Shown here: piece by piece, positions 1 through 7,546 of the stretch
Layout of the letters: each line of letters opens with the position of its first letter
How positions within the stretch are numbered: the first letter of the stretch is position 1
Assembly (NCBI GenBank): GCA_027596195.1
Contig: JADGJG010000741.1
Span: 1-13,185 of the forward strand
Length of the DNA stretch: 13,185 nucleotides
DNA from: Podochytrium sp. JEL0797
Lineage: Eukaryota > Chytridiomycota > Chytridiomycetes > Chytridiales > Chytriomycetaceae
Direction of reading: 5' to 3'
Program-made: the position numbers and the translations under genes
The notes under the pieces: generated by a model
Seen by the model: the letters and a program-made list of their open reading frames with translations, nothing else
The model's database searches: none
What the model was told of the DNA's origin: nothing

Positions 1-5
1 AACAA

Positions 6-207
6 TTACTTAGCCAAACTCATCTCAATCGCAAAGCCAACGACAACCGTCTCAAACGTGAACGCGGCAGGGTACCCTGCCTGAGTCCAAGTCGCATGGT
101 CGATGCAACGCGTATCCGCACTGCGTGTCAATGATTTTGAGGGGATTGGCGGAGATCGAAGCGATCTTCTTGACAAACGCTTCGATCTCAGGGTTGATAT
201 AGCTTCG
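6..207 (-). pseudogene. M28 aminopeptidase 3'-exon remnant (remnant 1)
   Basis: On the minus strand this matches the last exon of the adjacent M28-1 gene, from the region after its Asp zinc ligand to the stop codon (TAA, 6-8). It reads YINPEIEAFVKKI, then IIDTQCGYA. One extra base at the position of the CSDH motif shifts the frame, after which DHATWTQAGYPAAFTFET continues in the new frame. FET is joined directly to VVVGFAIEMSLAK, so about 29 codons (87 nt) present in M28-1 are missing, including the segment with the last His zinc ligand. By eye roughly 80-85% of bases match M28-1 over positions 50-140. No upstream exons are seen. This is a non-functional, fairly recent partial duplicate lying 3' of the intact gene in the same orientation. 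Confidence 0.85.
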
Positions 208-257
208 AGTGTGAGCTGGAAATTTGTGATGAAAAACTTGTTTTTTTATTCCTGCGA

Positions 258-278
258 ACACACACACACACACACACA
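258..278. repeat. (AC)n microsatellite
   Basis: An uninterrupted AC dinucleotide run sits between M28 remnant 1 and the stop codon of M28-1, close to the edge of recognisable M28 homology in the remnant. Replication slippage is the simplest origin. Confidence 0.9.
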
Positions 279-304
279 AACACCCTACCCCGCAAATATC
301 CCTA

Positions 305-1937
305 TCACTTTGCCAAACTCATTTCCACAGCAAAAGCGATGGCGAGCCGCGTAAACTTCTCCACATGTTCAAACGAGATATTCTCGACAACATCATTCGT
401 CGAATGAATATAAGGACTCGACTCCTTGAAATCCGTCTCAAACGTAAACGCGGCAGGGTACCCCGCCTGCGTCCACGTCGCATGATCACTACACGCGTAT
501 CCGCACTGCGTGTCCACAATCTTGAGACCCTTGTTGTACACGGTCACGAGCTTCTTGACAAAGGATTCGAGTTCGGGGTCCACAAAGTCGGTGGCCATGC
601 CAATGACTTCTTGTTTGCCTTTGGGTGTGTATCCGGTCATGTCGGCGTGGAAGACGCCGTAGATGGGGACGTTGTTTTCTTTGTAGTGGGCGACGACTGT
701 TGTTGTTGTTTTGGGTGTGTGGGGTGGTTAATGCGTGCATGCTGAGAATGGGCGCAGTGATAAGCGCGTCAATCGTCAGAGTTTTTACTTGCTCGATTCG
801 CTCGCTCTCTATCTCGCCCATCCTTTCGCTGCGCACTTTCACCTGCCCGTTGGCCAATGTGTCGCTCCGCTCCACTTCGCTGCGCGCACACACACACGCA
901 CGCACACACACGCACGCGCACAGCGCAATCAACCATTTCTCATTGTAAAGTTCACTCACCCTTCTGAGAACCCAACAAGCCAGCCTCCTCCGCCGAATAC
1001 CTTGAAAGAATCCGAGAGAAAAACAATGAGAACCGAAAAACAAAACAAGAAAAAAAAATCTCACCAATGAAACTCAATCGGTCTGTGAGGCACAAAACCA
1101 GCGTCCACAATGACTTTCAACGCTTCGAAAATGGTACAAGAGCCAGAACCGTCGTCATCGGCACCGGGGGCGGCACCCCACCATGGGTTCCACGCGTTAG
1201 TGGAGTCTTGGTGAGCCGAAATGACGACAGCGGGAAGCGGGGTGGGGTAAGCGCGTGGTTCGATGCGGAGGATGAGAGAAAACTGGGTCCATTCGTGGTG
1301 GAATTTCGTGACTGTGATGGCGACGGAAGGGTCGGCGGCTTTGGCGAGGGAGACGAGTTGGTCGTGGAGCTGTCAAAGAAGCCAAGTTAGCAGGTAGTGT
1401 TGTGAAGTTGAAGTTGATAGCAAATAAGTTACCCATTCTGCGGATTCTTTTCCTGTCGGGGACTGTGATTTGATTGGACGGGTGGCGTCAGCAAAGCCAA
1501 GCAACGCATGCGAAGGCGTCTTTTCTGTATCAACTTACTTGGTAATAACGAGTCTTGAAAGAGGTAAACTTTGTCAGCCACTGCACCATGCGCTTCGTCG
1601 ATACGGCATCCGCGAGGGGCGCCACGGTGCTCTGATGTGCCACGTTGCTTGGCAGGGCAAAGCGCTTTGGACTCTGCAGCGACGCAGCGACACGTTCCCA
1701 GTCGCCGTCTGTGATGTCGATAAACTTGGTCTGCGTCTGGTAGAGACGCAGAATGTCGGCCTGCGAGTGCCAGGCGGCTTCGCCTTCTGACAAAGAAATG
1801 AGACGGAAGCCAAGGGCTGCGAGGGCCGAGGGAGAGGCGTCTTGGGGAACAAGGGCGTGCTGTTTGTTGCCGCGGGGCAAGGGCGAAAGTGCAGTGGCGA
1901 GGGCCGCGAGGGAAGTGGCGAGGAGGAAAACTCGCAT
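305..1937 (-). CDS. Secreted M28 family leucine aminopeptidase (M28-1)
   Basis: This is a zinc exopeptidase expected to release N-terminal, often hydrophobic, amino acids from peptides outside the cell. Five exons (1937-1539, 1462-1433, 1369-1065, 1000-960, 696-305) join in frame to 388 aa, the usual size of fungal leucine aminopeptidases. All four introns are GT-AG. Residues 1-16 are a signal peptide (MRVFLLATSLAALATA), followed by a propeptide-like region. Expected zinc ligands are His196 (SAHQDS), Asp215 (PGADDDGSG), Glu250 (YSAEEAG), Asp277 (HADMTGY) and His356 (YIHSTND), with Glu249 as general base. Cys323 and Cys327 (CGYACSDH) form the family's likely disulfide. The Gly usually preceding the Glu pair is Ala248 here. 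Intron 4 (959-697) is 263 nt, enlarged by TG/CG repeats, while the others are 63-76 nt. The ATG opens the signal peptide. Family assignment and splicing are well supported by the two paralogs; substrate is not determined. Confidence 0.93.
881..925. repeat. CA/CG-rich simple repeat inside an M28-1 intron
   Basis: An imperfect alternating purine-pyrimidine tract of CA and CG steps lies inside the fourth intron of M28-1 (read as TG/CG on the transcribed strand). It helps explain why this intron is several times longer than the others in the window. Confidence 0.85.
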
Positions 1938-2202
1938 TTTTGGGACAGTGTCTTCTTTGGCGTGACTCCTTTGAATCGCCTTTTATTTTCACTGGAAGAA
2001 TTAATCGAAGAAATATTTAAATAAAATTAAACTAAATTAACTGGTGGGTGGTTGGAGGGGGCTTCAATACCCGAGTCAAACAGTTCCACGAGGAAGCAGG
2101 TATGAACCTCGTCTTGTCATTTACCCAGGTACTTGAAAAAATGGGCTTGGGTTCAGTCGCGCAACCTGTTCCAACGCCAAGACGGATGCCCACATTCCCA
2201 GG

Positions 2203-2304
2203 GCTCTTGTAAGCGATCTTGACAGCCAAGAGAGTCCCGTGAGCTCTTGACAAGACCGACACTGCCACCATATCCAACCAGACTCTGGACTTTAAGTTCC
2301 TGGT
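2203..2304 (-). pseudogene. Degenerate coding fragment, possible kinase N-lobe relic (copy 1)
   Basis: On the minus strand one frame reads ELKVQSLVGYGGSVGLVK and a frame one base away continues as LLAVKIAYKSP. Together these resemble a protein-kinase glycine-rich loop (GxGGxxG-V) followed by the strand with the ATP-binding Lys (AVKI), with a frameshift between them. No alphaC Glu, HRD or DFG motif can be placed nearby. The related copy at 2690-2825 carries the same IKIAYK-type end. The resemblance is by eye and weak; it may be another family or chance. Confidence 0.25.
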
Positions 2305-2689
2305 GTTGAAGGACTCCAGATGTGGGCATCCTGGACAGCCACACGTGCCCTTTCAAGATCGGGGTCAACAGGTTGCTGCGGCTGAACTGGTGGTGATTCG
2401 TGGCAGACTTCCTCCGGAACGCGATAAACCACGATGGGGTTTTATAATGACCTCTCATCGCCATCCCCCCCCAAACCTTCCCCCTATTATTGTAGGAAAA
2501 CGCTTGCACTTCAACAACTGGAGGAAGGGGGGACAGGTTAGTACTCACCACCGACATGCCAACTGGGGCTGGTGGAGTGGCAATCCAGGTGGACACGCGC
2601 TGCTGGGAATGGGGCAGACCTAAAAAAAGTGGTGATAATGGCCAGCACCTCGCTGGGGATGGAGCGGGGCAGTGCCAATGAACCCGGCT

Positions 2690-2825
2690 TGCCTTGTACG
2701 CGATCTTGATAGCGAGGCGTCGGCTGCTGGATAGCTTTGACACCGAAAGCACCGCCTCGTCGCTCCTGCATCGAAGGAGGGTTGGCAACCCAGAGAGGAC
2801 GCCCCATTAAACTTCAGATATTGAT
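2690..2825 (-). pseudogene. Degenerate coding fragment related to copy 1 (copy 2)
   Basis: On the minus strand this reads QYLKFNGASSLG at its start. In another frame it has RRGGAFGVKAIQQPTP, and in a third RRLAIKIAYKA. The order (opening strand, Gly-rich turn, AIKI) parallels copy 1 at 2203-2304. The shared ending differs only as AVKIAYK versus AIKIAYK, and at DNA level both copies contain CTTGTAnGCGATCTTGA on the plus strand. The reading frame is interrupted at least twice, so it cannot be a working gene. A kinase origin is only a suggestion. Confidence 0.25.
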
Positions 2826-3141
2826 ATTTCATGTTTGAAGAATATGTAACCCAGTGGAGAAGAGGGCTCTCATCATTGCTAGGGGTTTTAACAAAAACCA
2901 ACCCACTGGTGATGGGATTTGAAACAAACACGCGTTCTTCTTTCTCAACTCACAAGGACGACGCTCTTGGCTCCGATAAAGTGGCCATGCGTTTGTCGGG
3001 TATGTCCAGATACCCACGCGCCTCTTCCTTGCATTCTCATTGATTATTCATTTTTTGCGGATGATTCCTTCGGTTGCGTATTCCTTTTATTCACAATTTC
3101 ACATTTCCAATTCCCATTCACTTCACTCTTCCACATTCACT

Positions 3142-4309
3142 TCACTCCTTCCACACTCGCTTGATAAAATCAGGCCAATACACGTCATGCTGATACCGAT
3201 ACTCATAATGCCCCCCCAACGCAACCGACAACTGATTCAAATCCATTAAATAACTCATATTCTCCATCCACCCACCCATCCCCAAACTATCCTCCTCGCC
3301 CTGAATCTCCGCCGACGCCTCCTTACTCACAGGCTCCGTCGTCGACATGTTGATTTTGGCTTTCGTAACAGGATCAACGAACGGCAGAACGAGTTTCGCA
3401 AGAACCCAGAGGTACCATGAGGGATTTAACACAGTTATCGACCATGTTTTGGAAGTGAGTTTTTTGAGGAAGCGACAAAGCGAACAAAAAGACCAATTTT
3501 TACCCTAAGATTTCAGCGAGCCGCGTCGTAAGCGAAAGCGGGTTTTGGTTGAACATGGACACGCCCTTGACGTCGGCGATTGCGCAGACTTTGTGGACTC
3601 CGAATGGGCACAGGCGCGTGCCGTTTTCGATTTGGAAGAGGATGAAGCGGAGGTATCGTTCTGGGTCTGAGGAGAGTGTGATTGCCGAGTTGAGGATGAA
3701 AATCGGTCGACCGAGTTTGTCGAAGCCTTGGAAGAAGGCTTTTCCGTTTTTGGATTCTTCTTCGATTTCTTGGGGGGTGATTTCGGTGGGGCGGTAGTCG
3801 CGTCTCCTGGGGTTTTGGAGGGCAGGGGGATTATTAATATTTTTTTTTTCATCAGAATGATGCAAGTGATTGAGAATGTGGAAGGGGGAAAAGTGGGACC
3901 AAGCGACGCATTCGATATTGAGCCTTTGGGCCGCGAGTTCGCAAGGACGGGAAGGAGTGAGGAAGGGTATTCACCATTGCAACGTCTTGACAATCATGCA
4001 GCACGCGCGGTCAATATCAAACTTGGCACCGCGCAAGTACTTCATGAGCATCACATCATTAGCCCATTCCCGTTCGCCTGGCAGAGGAACCCCAGTCAAG
4101 AGGTGCTCAAACGTGATTTGGACGTGTTCTTGGAGCTTGGCAAAAAGTCCAAGTTGACTTTCGCTCAGGCCGTCGAAAGGATATCCTTCTGGGGCAGTGA
4201 TGGGGTCCACGGGGGCAAGAATTGGGGGTTGGCTCGGGGGAGCGGGGTCGGCGGCGGTTTTGGAGGAGGCCCAGGAGAATAATCGGTTTTTTTTGCTGTA
4301 TGAGGTCAT
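3142..4309 (-). pseudogene. Sec14-like CRAL-TRIO protein, apparently broken (Sec14-1)
   Basis: This is a paralog of Sec14-2 (6388-7443). Exon 1 (4309-3975) encodes a Pro-rich start then a CRAL-TRIO N-terminal segment (REWANDVMLMKYLRGAKFD, ending KTLQW). Intron 1 (3974-3807) is canonical. Exon 2 (3806-3504) is 303 nt, exactly as in Sec14-2, and carries the lipid-binding core (RRDYRPTEITP, GFDKLGRPIF, LCPFGVHKV). Intron 2 has a GTAAAA donor at 3503, but there is no AG on the minus strand between 3502 and 3362. Alignment to Sec14-2 puts the lost acceptor at about 3462, now AA. Downstream, THFQNMVDNC and LNPSWYLWV are in different frames; about 5 nt are missing near 3430. The tail ends with LGGHYEYRYQ and TGA at 3142-3144. 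The alternatives are a sequencing error or non-canonical splicing; two independent lesions favour a decaying gene. Confidence 0.75.
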
Positions 4310-4682
4310 GGAGAAGTTGCAAGTGCTTTTTTCTTCTTTCTCCTTTCTTCCTCCTCCTTCTTTATATGTACATTCGTGTGAGTAATACTTAAACATTACT
4401 TGTTGTTTTTGCAACTTACGTCATCGTTATTATTTAATCCCCCAAGATCCACCAAGTGTCATTCTTTGTGTATAATTTACAATATCGTGACGGATGTTGA
4501 CTGCCACATAGTATCCTGCCTAATAGTATTGCGTTCCACCGAAACCAGCACACTGCCCTTCAACGCATTTCTTCAACTCTTAAGCCCCTATTATTTCAAA
4601 TGAGAATAAGACTTTGCGACACCCACCCACGCAGGGGGGGGATACCAAATTCCACTTGCTTGGGCTTGTCGCCAAACAAAAA
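4310..4682. promoter_or_regulatory. Divergent intergenic region between Sec14-1 and M28-2
   Basis: These 373 bp separate the start codons of two divergently read genes, so promoters for both should lie here. A T/C-rich tract occupies about 4326-4365. No TATA box or known binding site can be assigned with confidence, and no open frame here resembles a known protein. Confidence 0.45.
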
Positions 4683-6037
4683 ATGCTTCGAAATCTCGGC
4701 TTCGTTCTCCTCCTCGCCACCTCCATCCACGGAGCCGTGCTTCCCCTCCAGAAGCTCCTGATTCAACAAATTGACCACCACAACGCCCTCGGGAAGGCAA
4801 CGCTGGCATCCGAAGGGTTCCGCTTGATTTCGACTTCGCCGGACCAAGCGACCTGGATGACTGAGGAGGAGGTGAGCTTCCAGATAGTCTGACCGCAGTA
4901 CCCTCCCACTAAACGGACTTATTCGCAACCTCAGATTCTGGGTCTCCGGCGCAAGGAGATTGGCTTCATGGATGTCACCATGCAGGACCTTGAATCGCTC
5001 GAATCCCTGGCGCTTCCAAAACGCTTTGGTAACTACTCCCCTATCTCTCTCTCTATTTGAAGCACACACTCACTATATATCCTCCCCGCGGCCAGCACCC
5101 CCATCCAAACTCACCCACCAGGGCATCGTTTCGCCAATCTTGGACCTCATCTCAATCCCGCGCCTCGAAGCCTTCCTCACACACTTTACAACCTTCCGCA
5201 CGCGGTACTACCAGTCCACATCGGGTGCTGAATCGGCCGAATGGCTCTTTTCCCAGGTATTTTGCAACACGTGCGGATGCCCCAATCCCTTTCTCATCCC
5301 TCGGAAAAAAGATCCACGAAATCAAACCCTCCAACCCCGCTGTAAAAACCACCGTCACCCGCTTCCTCCACGAATGGACGCAACCCTCAATCATAGCCCG
5401 CATCGAACCCACCAACTCCACCTTGACCTCCTCCGACCCCATCGTGATTATCGGATCCCACCAAGACAGTGTGAACCTCGCGAACCCGTATTTTGGCCGT
5501 GCACCCGGCGCTGATGACGATGGCAGCGGGACTACTACCACACTGGAGGCGTACCGCGTGTTGCTGGCGAGCGGGTTCGTGCCTACTCGTGCGGTTGAGT
5601 TTCACTTTTATTCGGGGGAAGAGGCGGGGTTGTTGGGGTCGCAACGTGTTGCTGCGAGGTATAAGGCGGATGGAAAACAGGTGGCGGGGATGTATCAGGT
5701 TGATATGACGGGTTACACGCCGCCTGGTGTGGCCCCCAAAATCGCTATAATGACGGACTTTGTGGACCCGGAGCTCACGTTGTTTTTGCGCAAGGTGGCG
5801 AAAGAGTATAGCTCTGTGGGAACGGTGGACAGCACGTGTGGATACGCGTGTAGTGATCACGGGTCTTGGAGTAAGGCTGGGTACGCGAGTGTGTTTGGGT
5901 TTGAGGCGGAGTTTAAGAATCATAGTCCGTTTATTCATTCTGTGGAGGACGTGGTCGAGAATGTGTCGTTTGAGCATGTGGCGAGGTTTGTGAGGGTTTG
6001 TGTTGGGTTTGCGGTCGAGATGTCGTTGGTGGAATGA
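4683..6037 (+). CDS. Secreted M28 family leucine aminopeptidase (M28-2)
   Basis: This is a second zinc aminopeptidase of the same family. Four exons (4683-4871, 4935-5028, 5096-5256, 5312-6037) join to 389 aa. The introns (63, 67 and 55 nt) are GT-AG; the last ends in a purine-rich CGGAAAAAAG acceptor, the only AG available. The signal peptide is MLRNLGFVLLLATSIHGA. Expected zinc ligands are His198 (GSHQDS), Asp217 (PGADDDGSG), Glu252 (YSGEEAG), Asp279 (VDMTGY) and His357 (FIHSVED), with Glu251 as general base. Cys324 and Cys328 match the conserved disulfide pair. The final exon is uninterrupted where M28-1 and M28-3 have introns. Transcription would run away from Sec14-1 and towards Sec14-2, which starts 350 bp downstream. 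The splice model rests on colinearity with both paralogs; the third intron is the least certain part. Confidence 0.92.
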
Positions 6038-6054
6038 CTTTGAAATTGAGGAAA

Positions 6055-6060
6055 AATAAA
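6055..6060 (+). promoter_or_regulatory. Candidate polyadenylation signal of M28-2
   Basis: AATAAA lies 17 bp after the M28-2 stop codon. It is the canonical hexamer in a plausible place, although fungal signals are often degenerate and such A-rich hexamers also occur by chance. Confidence 0.4.
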
Positions 6061-6082
6061 GGAGAAGAAACATGCACGCAAA

Positions 6083-6252
6083 TAAGAAGTCATTGGCATG
6101 GCCGCGGATTTTGTCAACCCTCGAGCTCGAAGCTCTTTTTTCAACTTTTCAGGAAACTCAAAGGACCTTAACAATAATTGACACGCCGAACGGATACGTT
6201 GGGGAGACCCACTCGACCTAGACTCAAGCGGGGTGCTCCTGCATTTTTATAT
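6083..6252 (+). pseudogene. M28 aminopeptidase C-terminal remnant (remnant 2)
   Basis: Starting 45 bp after the M28-2 stop, on the same strand, one frame reads EVIGMAADFVNP. After one extra C near 6121 it continues as ELEALFSTF, then LTIIDTPNGYV, then THST-stop-TQAG. This aligns residue by residue, with one gap, to M28-1 from EVIGMATDFVDPELESF to DHATWTQAGYP. The conserved Trp is a TAG stop (6219-6221), and both Cys and the Asp of CSDH are gone. It resembles M28-1 (EVIGMA) more than its neighbour M28-2 (KIAIMT). No start, upstream exon or final His-ligand segment is present. It is older than remnant 1 and now occupies the 3' flank of M28-2 and the upstream region of Sec14-2. Confidence 0.75.
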
Positions 6253-6387
6253 GGGGGGTACGGGGGAGGGGGCGGAAGAATGGGACCATTTCAATTTTTC
6301 CGCTGTTCCTGGTTCAAAATTTTGCCTGGGCAGTCAGAGACACCCCAGAAAAAACAAAAAATCGATCCGCAAAAATTTTCCAGCAAC

Positions 6388-7443
6388 ATGCGCTTGGCCA
6401 TCGCGAACGCAACTCCAGTCCCCACCTCCCCGCCGCTCCTCAAACCGCCCAAGTCGTTCCCGGTCCCGGAAGGCTTTCCTTTCAACGGATGGACGCGCGA
6501 GCAAAAGCAGGTTGCGGATGAACTGAGGGCTCATGTGGAAGGCTTGTTGGAGGAAGTGACTGGGTCTGCCGTGTTGGTGGGGACTCCGTTGAGTGGGGAG
6601 AGGGAGTGGGCGTTGCGGGAGGAGTGTGTGGCGAGGTATTGCCGGGCTGCCAAGTTTGAGGTGGGCAAAGCGAAGCAGATGATGGAGAAGACGTTGAATT
6701 GGTTTGCATTTTATGTTTTTATGTGCATTAAGAGTTATCGCGCTAATCCCTGTTTATCCCCAGGAGGAGAGAGTTTCGGCCCACGGAGATCAAACCTGCT
6801 GAAGTCGAAGAAGAAGCCAAGAACGGGAAAATGTATTGGTCCGGGCATGATAGAGAGGGGCGACCCATTCTGCACTTTAACGGTGCCATCATGATTTCTT
6901 CGGACGTGGATCGATTCTTGAAGTTTGTTGTGTTTCTGTTGGAAAAGGGAACCCAGTTGTGTCCCTATGGGCAGTTTCAGTTCGCGGCTGTAGTTGATGC
7001 TAAGAATGTGGGGTTGTGGACTGTGAACTCACCGACAGTGTATGTCAAGTGTTTGGATATTATTTCGTAAGTCTGGGGGGGGGGGGGTCAAGCAGAACGT
7101 CTTTTTTAATCCAAAAGACAGATCGCATTTCCCCGAATCTCTTGGCCTTTGTCTCATGATAAATCCATCCTGGTACCTCCACGTCATTTGGAAAATCGTG
7201 TCTCCCTTCGTGGATCCTGTGACGCGGTCCAAAGTCTGTTTTGCCGATACGCGACAACAACAACCACAACGTGTGAAGCAGTCTGTTAAGAGAGATCAGC
7301 ATCATGGGACGGGTGGGTGGGTGAATGGGATGGATGAGTTTGTGGCGATGGAGCAGGTTCCTGTGGGTCTTGGGGGGAGATTCGAGTTTGAATATTTTCA
7401 TGAGGCGTGTTGGTGGCCGTTTTTGGAAGTGGTTGGGGCTTAA
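6388..7443 (+). CDS. Sec14-like CRAL-TRIO lipid-binding protein (Sec14-2)
   Basis: This is probably a cytosolic lipid-binding or lipid-transfer protein of the Sec14 superfamily. Three exons (6388-6701, 6764-7066, 7122-7443) give 312 aa; the introns are 62 nt (donor GTTTGC) and 55 nt (donor GTAAGT). Residues 1-35 are Pro-rich with no signal peptide. Residues 36-105 are a CRAL-TRIO N-terminal helical segment (REWALREECVARYCRAAKF ... KTLNW). Residues 106-300 are the lipid-binding fold: GHDREGRPILHFNG, LCPYGQFQFAAVVD, SLGLCLMINPSWYLHV, DPVTRSK and the terminal LGGRFEFEYF. No membrane segment is seen. The ATG at 6388 is the first in frame that leaves an N-terminus comparable with Sec14-1. It converges with M28-3, the stops being 103 bp apart. 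The lipid bound cannot be told from sequence. It is the only apparently intact Sec14 copy in the window. Confidence 0.88.
7075..7087 (+). repeat. G13 homopolymer next to a 5' splice site
   Basis: Thirteen consecutive G residues begin 8 nt into the second intron of Sec14-2, right after its GTAAGTCT donor. The run length is prone to replication and sequencing error but does not affect the coding frame. Confidence 0.95.
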
Positions 7444-7546
7444 AAACAGATGGGGGTTTTGTGGGAGACATACGCACTCTTCTTGGCGTGGAGAAGTGGA
7501 AGGACCTGGGAGATTTGGCAGCGATTGATTTTATTCCATCAATTCT

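Larger units (their letters stand above)
1938..3141. other. 1.2 kb intergenic stretch without an intact gene
   Basis: This lies between the 5' end of M28-1 and the 3' end of Sec14-1. The segment just upstream of the M28-1 ATG (about 1938-2035) should hold its promoter; it is A/T-rich near 2005-2037, but no clear TATA or factor site is recognised. The open frames from 2153 to 2931 switch frame without convincing splice sites and show no complete domain. Two short related segments (listed separately) suggest a decayed coding sequence on the minus strand. From about 3040 to 3140 the sequence is T/C-rich on the plus strand. Confidence 0.6.

Noticed and set aside
258..925. Repeated short tracts that might suggest a CRISPR-like array
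   Set aside because: They are pure CA/CG dinucleotide runs without unique spacers, in a spliced eukaryotic gene context.
489..1067. Open frame of 192 codons on the minus strand
   Set aside because: It reads through the last exon of M28-1 in a wrong frame and its repeat-rich intron; the Cys/Val-rich part is just translated microsatellite.
2184..2331. Perfect 12-bp inverted repeat (GGATGCCCACAT at 2184-2195 and its complement at 2320-2331) enclosing one kinase-like fragment
   Set aside because: It does not extend beyond 12 bp, has no target-site duplication or transposase nearby, and a 12-bp match is expected by chance somewhere in a window of this size.
2153..2788. Open frame of 211 codons on the minus strand as a real gene
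   Set aside because: The parts that look related to each other fall in different frames, no domain is complete, and no plausible introns (the best candidate would be about 31 nt) repair it.
3728..4282. Gly-rich open frame of 184 codons on the plus strand
   Set aside because: It lies opposite Sec14-1 exons and its intron; the glycines come from the complement of proline codons.
5387..6073. Open frame of 228 codons antisense to M28-2
   Set aside because: It lies opposite a well-supported exon and has no recognisable domain; its length follows from the codon bias of the sense strand.
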